Assembly (NCBI GenBank): GCA_045132235.1
Contig: JBGURX010000005.1
Location: forward strand, 13,217-77,216
DNA: 64,000 nt
Source of the DNA: UBA1756 sp045132235
Lineage (GTDB): Bacteria > Bacteroidota > Bacteroidia > Bacteroidales > WCHB1-69
Direction: 5' to 3'
In this document: positions 24,135 through 32,254 of the stretch, in pieces
How the letters are laid out: each line of letters starts with the position of its first letter
Position numbering within the stretch: the stretch's first letter is position 1
Made by a program: the position numbers and the translations under genes
The notes under the pieces: model-generated
Told to the model about the DNA's origin: nothing
The model's input: the letters and a program-made list of their open reading frames with translations, nothing else
The model's database searches: none

Positions 24135-24162
24135 GTTGAGACGCAATATATTGCGTCTCAAC
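24135..24162. repeat. 28-base perfect palindrome (arm GTTGAGACGCAATA)
   Basis: Fully self-complementary with no loop, 18 bases before the next ATG. Same family as the element at 21793. Confidence 0.9.
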
Positions 24163-24180
24163 CAGAATAAAAAATCGACT

Positions 24181-24780
24181 ATGCGAAAAACGCTTTTGCT
24201 AATAATTATTTTTGCGTTATGGGTTTCCGTCCCGGCGCAGGAAACGGACAAGCCGAAGGTGCTGACGGGCTTCAGCGGCGGCATGATGCTGCATACGGGC
24301 TACCTGTTTGGCGAGATGCCGGAAATCGGCTACACGGCTAAAGGCGCGCCTTTTGGGCTGGGCGGTGCCTTGCGGCTGCACTTGGGCCAACATTGGATGA
24401 TCGGTGGCGAAGGATATGTCTCCACCCTGCACCAGCTGCACAACGGCAGCTATGTCAAGTACGGCTGGGGCGGCGTGCTGGGCGAGTTCTACTGGACCTT
24501 CAATCGTATTACGCCCTTCGTGGGATTGACCGTGGGCGGCGGCCGGCAGACCACCTTCCTGCTGTTCGACGGCGACTCGCATGACTGGCAGCAGGAGGGT
24601 TGCGCTGTTTTCCACAAGCAGGGATTCTGTGCCCTCACCCCGTTCATCGGCTGCGAGTTCGCCGTGGCGAGGGTGCTGCACATCATCGTGAAAGCCGACT
24701 GGATGAACAACTTCTCTCACAAGCGGTTGCTGGAGCCGACAGGACCACGATTCTACGTCGGACTAATTTTCTACCATTAA
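24181..24780 (+). CDS. Small outer-membrane beta-barrel-like protein
   Basis: 199 residues with a signal peptide (MRKTLLLIIIFALWVSVPAQ) and then alternating aromatic/glycine strands typical of an 8-strand OmpX/OmpW-like barrel (GFSGGMMLHTGYLFG, LGEFYWTFNRITPFVGLTVGGG), ending with the aromatic-rich GPRFYVGLIFYH. No specific family recognised. Last gene of the imelysin/DUF1111/CcsBA operon, so perhaps part of the same surface complex. The start at 24181 is chosen for the signal peptide. Confidence 0.7.
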   Translation: MRKTLLLIIIFALWVSVPAQETDKPKVLTGFSGGMMLHTGYLFGEMPEIGYTAKGAPFGLGGALRLHLGQHWMIGGEGYVSTLHQLHNGSYVKYGWGGVLGEFYWTFNRITPFVGLTVGGGRQTTFLLFDGDSHDWQQEGCAVFHKQGFCALTPFIGCEFAVARVLHIIVKADWMNNFSHKRLLEPTGPRFYVGLIFYH

Positions 24781-24866
24781 AATCTTATAAAACATCACTT
24801 GACGTTCACTTCAATATCGCATTACATTTTTCTTGCCGACATTTTCTACAAATGAAAAATTTGCCG

Positions 24867-24874
24867 TACCTTTG
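24867..24874 (+). promoter_or_regulatory. Bacteroidota -7 element (TACCTTTG) for galE
   Basis: TAnnTTTG match 26 bases before the galE ATG. Confidence 0.6.
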
Positions 24875-24900
24875 CAGCGCAATTGCAAAACACCTAGATT

Positions 24901-25929
24901 ATGGCAAAAAAGAAGATATTGGTGACTGGCGGAAACGGTTACATCGGTTCCCACACCCTCATCCAGCTCCTCAAAGACGGCGGTTTTGAAGCCGTCTCCA
25001 TCGACAACCTCAGCCGTTCGGCCCGCGGCACCATGGACCGCATCGAGCGCATTACCGGTCAGCGCGTCACCAACCACGAGGTGGACCTGTGCGACCTTGC
25101 CGCCACCCTCGCCGTGTTCGAACAGGAAGGCCCCATCGACGGCGTCATCCACTTCGCCGCCTACAAGTGCGTGCCCGAATCGGTGTCCCAGCCACTGCTG
25201 TACTACCGCAACAACCTCAACTCTTTACTCAACATCATCGAGGCCTGCCACCGCTACCACGTGCCGAGACTCATCTTCTCTTCCTCCTGCTCCATCTACG
25301 GCGAAGTGAAAGACCTGCCTGTCACAGAAGAGACGCCCGTAGGCGTGGCCGCCTGTCCGTACGCCCACACCAAGCAAATCGGCGAGAGCATCATCCGCGC
25401 CTTCTGCGACAGCCAGCCCGACTTCCAAGCCATCCTGCTGCGCTACTTCAACCCTGTGGGCGCCGACATGAGCGGGCTCAACGGCGAGCTGTCGCCCGAC
25501 ACGCCCAACAACCTGATGCCCATCATCATGGAGACCGGCAGCGGCAAGCGCGCCTCCATGACCGTTTACGGCACCGACTACGACACCCGCGACGGCTCGT
25601 GCATCCGCGACTATATCCACGTGACCGACATCGCCGACGCGCATGTCAAGGCATTGAAATACTTACTGGAAAACCGCAATACCGAAGCCTGCTCCGTCTT
25701 TAACCTCGGCAGCGGCAACGGCATCTCCGTGCTCGAAATGCTTAACGCTTTCGAGAAAATCACCGGAAAGAAGCTCAACTATGTACTTGGCGATCGCCGT
25801 CCCGGCGATATTCCCGCCATCTACAGCAACAGCGAAAAAGCCCACCGTCTGCTCGGCTGGGAGTGCCAATATGGTGTAGAAGAGATGATTCGCAGCGCCT
25901 GGCAGTGGGAGATGAACCGCGAAGGCTAA
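24901..25929 (+). CDS. galE: UDP-glucose 4-epimerase
   Basis: 342 residues, cytoplasmic short-chain dehydrogenase fold. Interconverts UDP-glucose and UDP-galactose, for surface glycans and galactose use. NAD-binding GGNGYIGSHT (10-19), the SSSCSIYG strand, the catalytic Tyr154 and Lys158 in PYAHTKQ, and the YFNPVGA substrate motif are all present. The length is typical. Convergent with mdh; the stop codons overlap by 4 bases and no terminator is visible between them. Confidence 0.96.
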   Translation: MAKKKILVTGGNGYIGSHTLIQLLKDGGFEAVSIDNLSRSARGTMDRIERITGQRVTNHEVDLCDLAATLAVFEQEGPIDGVIHFAAYKCVPESVSQPLLYYRNNLNSLLNIIEACHRYHVPRLIFSSSCSIYGEVKDLPVTEETPVGVAACPYAHTKQIGESIIRAFCDSQPDFQAILLRYFNPVGADMSGLNGELSPDTPNNLMPIIMETGSGKRASMTVYGTDYDTRDGSCIRDYIHVTDIADAHVKALKYLLENRNTEACSVFNLGSGNGISVLEMLNAFEKITGKKLNYVLGDRRPGDIPAIYSNSEKAHRLLGWECQYGVEEMIRSAWQWEMNREG

Positions 25930-26864
25930 CCCTCTATCATCGTTTTCATCAGCGCCACATTGCCCCGCACCACCTTTTCCGACTCATAGAACCGGACGGC
26001 ATCCTCTTCGTCCAGCTCCAGCTCAATGACATGTTCCACGCCGCCAGCACCCAAAACCACCGGCACGCCAAGGAAGATGTCGTGCAGTCCGTATTCCCCT
26101 TCCAGACAAGCACATACGGGGAAAACTCGTTTCTGGTCGCACACAATAGACTCGATCATCTGGCAGATAGCCGCGCCGCCTGCATGCCAAGCCGAGGTGC
26201 CCAGCAGGTTGATGAGCTCGTCGCCACCCATCCGCGTGCGCTCAATCACCTCGTCAATTTCGGCCTTCTGCATCCACTGCCGCAACGGGATGCCACCGAT
26301 GGTGGTGTAGCGCGGCATCGGCACCATCGTGTTTCCATGACCGCCCAAAATCAACGCTTGGATATCTTTGGTGGAAACGTGTAACTTTTCAGAAATGAAA
26401 GACTTATAACGAGCAATATCCAACAATCCCGACATGCCCATGACTCGGTTTTTCGGGAAATGCGACACAAGGCTGGCACAATAGCACAGCACATCCAGCG
26501 GGTTGGAGACCATCAGGATGATGCCGTCGGGCGACTGCGCGGCGGCCTGCGACACCACACTCTGCACAATGGCGGTGTTGGTGCGGATCAGGTCGTTGCG
26601 CGTCATGCCGGGCTTGCGCGAAAGGCCGGAAGTGACCACGATGATGTCGGAATGTGCGGTGGCGGTGTAGTCGTTGGTGACACCCACCACGTTGGTGTCG
26701 AACCGCTGGATGGCGGCGGCCTGCCGCATGTCCAAGGCGCGTCCTTCCGCTATGCCGGGCTTGATGTCCAACAGTACGATTTCATTCACCAGCCCTTTCT
26801 GGGCCAGACAGTAAGCGCACGAAGTACCGACTGCGCCCACACCGATAATGGAGACTTTGCTCAT
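25926..26864 (-). CDS. mdh: Malate dehydrogenase (lactate/malate dehydrogenase family)
   Basis: 312 residues. NAD-dependent oxidation of malate to oxaloacetate, which in anaerobic Bacteroidales usually runs in reverse toward fumarate and succinate. Rossmann GVGAVGTSCAY (8-18), substrate arginines Arg84, Arg90 and Arg152, catalytic Asp149 and His176 (GGHGNTMVP). The Arg84 position in SRKPGM favours malate over lactate. The start at 26864 begins MSKVSIIGVG; the longer frame runs through the heptamer array and promoter. Confidence 0.94.
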   Translation of the reverse strand: MSKVSIIGVGAVGTSCAYCLAQKGLVNEIVLLDIKPGIAEGRALDMRQAAAIQRFDTNVVGVTNDYTATAHSDIIVVTSGLSRKPGMTRNDLIRTNTAIVQSVVSQAAAQSPDGIILMVSNPLDVLCYCASLVSHFPKNRVMGMSGLLDIARYKSFISEKLHVSTKDIQALILGGHGNTMVPMPRYTTIGGIPLRQWMQKAEIDEVIERTRMGGDELINLLGTSAWHAGGAAICQMIESIVCDQKRVFPVCACLEGEYGLHDIFLGVPVVLGAGGVEHVIELELDEEDAVRFYESEKVVRGNVALMKTMIEG

Positions 26865-26901
26865 GGTTAGAGATTTGGAGGAAAGTTCTTGTTTTACGCG
26901 G

Positions 26902-26909
26902 CAAAGATA
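26902..26909 (-). promoter_or_regulatory. Bacteroidota -7 element (TATCTTTG) for mdh
   Basis: TAnnTTTG match 37 bases before the mdh ATG. Confidence 0.6.
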
Positions 26910-26914
26910 CGAAT

Positions 26915-26950
26915 AAATTGAAAATGGAAAATGGAAAACTGAAAATGAAG
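26915..26950. repeat. Heptanucleotide array (AAAATGG/AAAACTG units) between mdh and the M16 gene
   Basis: Degenerate 7-base units (AAAATGG twice, AAAACTG, AAAATGA) just upstream of the mdh promoter. Same family as the arrays at 20092 and 24068. Confidence 0.75.
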
Positions 26951-27005
26951 AAAGGGAACGTTGAGAATTGGTGGTAATCCATTGCAGAGGCAATGGCATT
27001 TTTAT

Positions 27006-27013
27006 TATCTTTG
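27006..27013 (+). promoter_or_regulatory. Bacteroidota -7 element (TATCTTTG) for the M16 protease
   Basis: TAnnTTTG match 14 bases before the ATG at 27028; it rules out the longer frame that would begin at 26968. Confidence 0.6.
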
Positions 27014-27027
27014 CAAAAAAATATTAT

Positions 27028-29934
27028 ATGAAAAGAGTCCTCCTTCTATTAGTCTGTAACATACTGACTATCTGTCTATTTTCGCAAAATCAACCCCTCA
27101 CCACCCTTACCCTGTCCAACGGAATGAATGTGGTGTTGTGCGAAGACCACAACCAACCGCAAATCTATGGCGCGGTATGTGTGCATGTGGGCTCGAAAAA
27201 CGACCCCGAAGACAATACCGGCATGGCCCATTATCTCGAACACCTGATGTTCAAAGGCACCGACCGCATCGGCACGCTTGACTGGGAGAAGGAGCGCGTG
27301 TACCTCGACAGCATCGACCTGCTGTACGACCAGCTGCACGGCACTACCGACCCGCAACAGCGCGACGACCTGCTGAAACATATCAACCAGCTGAGCAACC
27401 AAGCCACCCAGTACGCCATCCCCAACGAGGTGGATGTGATCCTGAACAAAATGGGCGGTGAGAACGTCAACGCCTTCACCAGCAACGATGTCACCTGCTA
27501 CCACAACTGCTTTCCATCCAATCAGTTGGAGAAATGGCTGACGGTTTATACGGAGCGTTTCCGCCGTCCGGTGTTCCGCCTCTTCCAGAGCGAATTGGAG
27601 GCGGTGTACGAGGAATACAACATGTATCACGACAACCCGCTGGCGGTCTTCATGGAAGATGCCGTCGAGATGGCCTGCGGCGGGCACCCCTACGGCCGTC
27701 CGGTGATCGGCTACCCCCAGCACCTGAAGAACCCGCAGACCTCGGCCATGCAGAAGTTCTTCAACACCTACTACCACCCCTGCAACATGACCCTCGTGCT
27801 GGTGGGCGACTTCAACGCCGATGGCCTCAAGCCGCTGTTGGAACGCACCATCGGACAATTGCACAACGAAGCGCCCGGCGTGGACAAGCAGCTGGCATAC
27901 CGCACCGAACGCATGGACACGCGCCTTCACCGCTCCCTCCCCACCCCTTCTGGACAGCAGGTTTTCACCATGCGCGAAACGCCCGTCAAGATGGGTGTCA
28001 TCGGCTTCCTTACCGTGGGCGCCGACCATGAAGACGCCCTCTACCTCGACATCATGGGCCGCCTTCTCAACAACAACTCCTCCACCGGACTTATCGACCA
28101 GCTCAACAACGAGAACAAGCTGCTCATGGCCTACAGTTTCAACTACAGCCTGCTCGAAGAGGGACTTTTCGCCTTCATGTATGTGCCCAAAATCATTGGC
28201 CAGTCGCACGAGCAGGCCGAATCCCTCATCTTCGCCGCCATCGACTCGCTGAGGAAAGGTCAATTCAGCGACGAACTCTTCAAAGCAGTGCAGATGGAGT
28301 ACCTGACCGAATACCTGACGGAAATGGAGACGCTGGAGAGCAAATTCTACACCGTGTTAGGCATAGTGACCGACCAGAAGGATCCCGGTTTGTACCTGAA
28401 AACACAAGATATTATCCGCAATCTGACCAAAGAGGAATTGATAAAAAAGGCGGCGCATTACTTCTCCAACAACTGCCTCATCGTTCGCTCCAGCATGGGT
28501 GTCAAGAATCAAGAGAAACTCAACAAACCCAACTGGTCGCCGGTGGTGGCGCAAAACACCGACAAGGAGTCTGAATACGCCCAAAAAATCGCTAAGATGC
28601 CGGCCAAGGAGATGAAACCCTTTACCCTCGACATTCAAAAAACGGTAAAAGAGACCGACATCAACCCCGCCTTCACCCTGTACAGCACCCACAATCCCGT
28701 CAACGACATCTTCACCCTTACCATTGTGTACAATTACGGCACATTGAACGACAAGCGACTTGACAATGCCATCAGCTACATCGAGCAGCAGGGCACGAAA
28801 CAGCAGTCATTCAACGAGTTCCAAATGGCTTTGCAACAGATAGGGGCATCGCTGGAAATTTCCGCCAACGCTGAACAAACCACCATCTCCATCAGCGGGT
28901 TTGACAATCAGATCAAAGAGGTAATCAAACTTTGCAGCGAGAAAATCCTTGCACCTGCCAACGACGAAAGCAAGCTCGCCACCCTCATCAACGAGGAACT
29001 TTCTGCCCAAAAGATGATGAAAAAAGATGCCAGCGCATGGGGCCGCGCCCTGTTCTACTACGCCATCTACGGAGAAAATTCGCCAGAGATCAACAAAATG
29101 ACACTCAAGGAGTTGAAGAAGGTAAGCGGCGAAGAGTTGCTGTCCGTTTTCAGTGAAGCGCTGAAGTACGACGGGCATGTGAACTACGTGGGCAACCACG
29201 CTCCCGACATGGTGGCCGAATTGCTGCGCAAAAGTCTCCTTCCCGAAGACCAAAAATGGGAAAAGGGTGAACACAAAGTCGCTCCCCTTGTGAAATACGA
29301 CAAGCCCACCATCCTGATGGTTTCCAACAAAAGCTTCCTCCAGAGCAACATCTATTTCTATCTGCAAGCCCAGCCCGTGAAAGAGATGCAGCAGCGCATG
29401 GTGTGCCATGCCTACAACGAATACATGGGCGGCAGTATGGCAGGCGTCATATTCCAAGAAATCAGAGAATTGCGCTCCCTCGGATACTCTGCTCACGGGC
29501 GCTACGACTACGACTGGCTCAACCGCCGTCCCGGCATGATATGGGGTTTTCTCGGTACACAGGCCGACAAGACCTTGGAAGGCTGTGAGGAGATGGGGAA
29601 ACTGCTGACGAAATTCCCCGAAAAGCCCGAGAAGTTCGAGGCCGCCAAGGAGTCCGCCATCAAGAAGATGGAGTCGTCATCGACACATTTCCGCGACATC
29701 CCACAGCAGGTGTATCGTTGGCGGGCACAGAAAATCGATGAGGATCCGCTGCCGAAACAGATTGATTACCTGCATAATATCTCCTACGAAGAAGTAAAGA
29801 AATTCTACGAGAAATCCACATCGGGCAGCCCCATGGTCATCACCGTGGCCGGCGACAAGAAACGGATGGATCTGAAGGCGTTAGGCGAAAAGTTTGAAAT
29901 CATCGAGGTGAAGCCTGGAGAGATCATGAAATAG
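27028..29934 (+). CDS. M16-family zinc metallopeptidase (pitrilysin/insulinase-like), exported
   Basis: 968 residues with a signal peptide (RVLLLLVCNILTICLFSQ). The inverted zinc motif HYLEH is at 68-72 (MAHYLEHLMFKGT), with the further Glu in ELEAVYEEYNMYHDNP. The two-lobe length of about 970 is that of full M16 proteins with an active N-terminal and an inactive C-terminal half; the second half shows no HxxEH. Probably a periplasmic oligopeptidase. The gene appears to be alone; the following gene starts 33 bases later and may be cotranscribed. Confidence 0.92.
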   Translation: MKRVLLLLVCNILTICLFSQNQPLTTLTLSNGMNVVLCEDHNQPQIYGAVCVHVGSKNDPEDNTGMAHYLEHLMFKGTDRIGTLDWEKERVYLDSIDLLYDQLHGTTDPQQRDDLLKHINQLSNQATQYAIPNEVDVILNKMGGENVNAFTSNDVTCYHNCFPSNQLEKWLTVYTERFRRPVFRLFQSELEAVYEEYNMYHDNPLAVFMEDAVEMACGGHPYGRPVIGYPQHLKNPQTSAMQKFFNTYYHPCNMTLVLVGDFNADGLKPLLERTIGQLHNEAPGVDKQLAYRTERMDTRLHRSLPTPSGQQVFTMRETPVKMGVIGFLTVGADHEDALYLDIMGRLLNNNSSTGLIDQLNNENKLLMAYSFNYSLLEEGLFAFMYVPKIIGQSHEQAESLIFAAIDSLRKGQFSDELFKAVQMEYLTEYLTEMETLESKFYTVLGIVTDQKDPGLYLKTQDIIRNLTKEELIKKAAHYFSNNCLIVRSSMGVKNQEKLNKPNWSPVVAQNTDKESEYAQKIAKMPAKEMKPFTLDIQKTVKETDINPAFTLYSTHNPVNDIFTLTIVYNYGTLNDKRLDNAISYIEQQGTKQQSFNEFQMALQQIGASLEISANAEQTTISISGFDNQIKEVIKLCSEKILAPANDESKLATLINEELSAQKMMKKDASAWGRALFYYAIYGENSPEINKMTLKELKKVSGEELLSVFSEALKYDGHVNYVGNHAPDMVAELLRKSLLPEDQKWEKGEHKVAPLVKYDKPTILMVSNKSFLQSNIYFYLQAQPVKEMQQRMVCHAYNEYMGGSMAGVIFQEIRELRSLGYSAHGRYDYDWLNRRPGMIWGFLGTQADKTLEGCEEMGKLLTKFPEKPEKFEAAKESAIKKMESSSTHFRDIPQQVYRWRAQKIDEDPLPKQIDYLHNISYEEVKKFYEKSTSGSPMVITVAGDKKRMDLKALGEKFEIIEVKPGEIMK

Positions 29935-29967
29935 ACAATGATTCATTGTTAAAGCAAGCCCATTCTT

Positions 29968-30933
29968 ATGGAAACACGTCTGGTCATTTTCATATTTTCA
30001 TTGACTATCTTCCTGTTACCTGACGTCTCCGCACAACAAATAATCTATACACACGATAGGGATAGCTATCCCACAGACCTCTCCAATTCCGAATTCAAGT
30101 CGCATGTGAAATCTGTCAAATTAACAATGTATGATGATGCTTCAGATTCGACGAGAAGCTACCAATACATACGCACTTATAATTCCAAAGGCCTCTTAAT
30201 GCATGAAATCACCAATTATTATTGGGAATACTATACAGACACTATATACAGAAGCTATTCTTACGACTCACTTGACCGCCCTTTTTTGGTCACCACAATC
30301 TGTTCAAAAAACTGGCGGGAATGCCGGAATTCTTATCAAGAATTGGTATATGACAATCTCGGACACTACAGTCACTCCATTTTCACCTATGACAACAGCG
30401 AGCCCGAACCATCCTTCAGGTGTTTTTATAATGAATATGGCCAGTACATTCGCTGCGAATACCGCCCCACTGCTGAACAACACGAATTAGGATACAACTA
30501 CGATTTAATCCAGCAAGTTTTCCGATATGATGATCATGGGAATTGTATTGAAAAGGTAGAATTAGAGGATGGCGACACCGTCTATATAGAACGGAACTCC
30601 TACGATGAAAATGGGAATGTAATTGAATATAGTTACCAATGCACATCCAATAATGACCCGTACACCTTCCGATCTATATACTATTACAATTCAGACAACC
30701 TACACATAAAAACTGAAAGTTTTTATGACAACACTCTTCATTCAGTGAGCAGATATGAATATGATGATCAACAATTATTACAATTGGGTATCACTTACAA
30801 TAATAAAGGTGAGATTGTTTCTTCTTTCAAATGGTGGTACGATGAGCGGCATAATATAGTGGAAACAATTGATTTTGATCCAACTGGCAAAGCAGTACAT
30901 AAGTTCACCTACGAGTACGAGTACTATGAATAA
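29968..30933 (+). CDS. Secreted YD-repeat-like protein of unknown function
   Basis: 321 residues with a signal peptide (VIFIFSLTIFLLPDVSAQ). It is rich in Tyr/Asp and has RHS/YD-like units (YDENGNVIEYSY, YDDHGNCIEKVE, YNNKGEIVSSF, YDERHNIVETIDF) spaced about 25-45 residues apart. No catalytic motif seen. It is more AT-rich than its neighbours, which hints at separate ancestry. It ends at a bidirectional hairpin shared with ackA. Function unknown; similar short YD-type lipoproteins or secreted proteins occur in Bacteroidota. Confidence 0.65.
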   Translation: METRLVIFIFSLTIFLLPDVSAQQIIYTHDRDSYPTDLSNSEFKSHVKSVKLTMYDDASDSTRSYQYIRTYNSKGLLMHEITNYYWEYYTDTIYRSYSYDSLDRPFLVTTICSKNWRECRNSYQELVYDNLGHYSHSIFTYDNSEPEPSFRCFYNEYGQYIRCEYRPTAEQHELGYNYDLIQQVFRYDDHGNCIEKVELEDGDTVYIERNSYDENGNVIEYSYQCTSNNDPYTFRSIYYYNSDNLHIKTESFYDNTLHSVSRYEYDDQQLLQLGITYNNKGEIVSSFKWWYDERHNIVETIDFDPTGKAVHKFTYEYEYYE

Positions 30934-30935
30934 AA

Positions 30936-30968
30936 AAACAGCCGCCACCTATCAGGTAGAGGCTGTTT
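30936..30968. terminator. Bidirectional hairpin terminator between the YD-repeat gene and ackA
   Basis: Arms AAACAGCC (30936-30943) and GGCTGTTT (30961-30968). An A-run precedes and T's end the hairpin, so it can serve both converging transcripts; an inner ACCT/AGGT pair extends it. Confidence 0.75.
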
Positions 30969-30989
30969 GATTGATACGGGTAAATACGC

Positions 30990-32195
30990 TTATTTGCCCA
31001 TGGCAATATTGTAGGTATCGGTAGCGATAACCAGCTCTTCGTTGGTGGCCACGACCACGATTTTCACCTTGGAGTCGGGAGTGGAGATGATGGCATCGTC
31101 GCCGATGACAGTCTTGTTCTTCTCTTTGTCGAGCTTGGCACCGAGGAACTCAAGGCCTTCGCAGATGGGCTCTCTCTGGAAGAAGGCGTTTTCGCCGATA
31201 CCGCCGGTGAACAGGATGACGTCCACACCGCCCATGGCAGCTGCGTAAGCACCGATATATTTCTTCACTCTGTAGGAGAACATGTCGAAAGCATAGGTGG
31301 AACGCATATCGCCCGCCTCTTTGCCGGCACGGATGTCGCGCATGTCAACGCCCTTGCCAGAAACGCCCTTCAAACCGCACTCTTTGTTGATGAAGGTGGT
31401 GATCTGCTTGAAGTTCATGTTCTCTTTCTCTGCGATGTGCAACATCACGCCGAGGTCGAGGTCGCCGCAGCGGGTACCCATCACGAGGCCTTCCACCGGG
31501 GTGAAGCCCATAGAGGTATCCACCGACTTGCCGTCCTTGATGGCGCAGATGGAGGCACCACTACCGAGGTGGCAGCTGATGATTTTGGAGTGGTTGTAGT
31601 CCACACCGGCGATTTCAGCGGCGCGGGGACCCACAAACTTGTGGCTGGTGCCGTGGAAACCATAGCGACGGATACGGTCTTCCTCATAATATTTGTAAGG
31701 AATGGCATACAGATAAGCGTGAGGCGGCATGGTCTGATGGAAGGAAGTGTCGAAAACAGCTACATGCGGCACGTTGGGCAGTAGCTGCTTCATGGAGTTG
31801 ATACCCACGAGGCTGGCGGGGTTGTGAAGCGGAGCAATCTTGCAGAGTTTCTCGATTTCGGCAATCGCCTTGTCGTCAATCAGGCAGCTCTGGGTGAAGT
31901 ACTCGCCGCCATGAGCCACACGGTGACCCACTGCACCGATCTCATCGAGAGAGGAAATCACGCCCATCTTGGGGTCGGTGAGTGCATCCAGCACCAGCTT
32001 GATACCGGCAGCGTGATCCGGAATGGGAGTCTGGGTGTAGTATTTGTCTTTGCCGACCGGCTTGTGGGTAAACTCGCCCATTTCCAATCCGATACGCTCC
32101 ACCAAACCTTTGGCTTTGAGCTCGGCATTGTTGGCCATGTCGATGAGTTGGTACTTGAGGGAAGAACTTCCGCAGTTGATAACTAAAACTTTCAT
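30990..32195 (-). CDS. ackA: Acetate kinase
   Basis: 401 residues, cytoplasmic ASKHA-fold kinase. Makes ATP and acetate from acetyl phosphate. Motifs: NCGSSSLKYQL at the start, GAVGHRVAHGG, VFDTSFHQTMP, SCHLGSGASICAI, and TGGIGENA near the end. The length is typical. Phosphate acetyltransferase, often its neighbour, is not in this window; upstream is an unrelated permease. The final base region meets the shared terminator at 30936-30968. Confidence 0.97.
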   Translation of the reverse strand: MKVLVINCGSSSLKYQLIDMANNAELKAKGLVERIGLEMGEFTHKPVGKDKYYTQTPIPDHAAGIKLVLDALTDPKMGVISSLDEIGAVGHRVAHGGEYFTQSCLIDDKAIAEIEKLCKIAPLHNPASLVGINSMKQLLPNVPHVAVFDTSFHQTMPPHAYLYAIPYKYYEEDRIRRYGFHGTSHKFVGPRAAEIAGVDYNHSKIISCHLGSGASICAIKDGKSVDTSMGFTPVEGLVMGTRCGDLDLGVMLHIAEKENMNFKQITTFINKECGLKGVSGKGVDMRDIRAGKEAGDMRSTYAFDMFSYRVKKYIGAYAAAMGGVDVILFTGGIGENAFFQREPICEGLEFLGAKLDKEKNKTVIGDDAIISTPDSKVKIVVVATNEELVIATDTYNIAMGK

Positions 32196-32254
32196 ACTTT
32201 TTGTTTTTAATAATTTGATTTATAATTACTTAATAATAATTTCAAAATAAAGGT

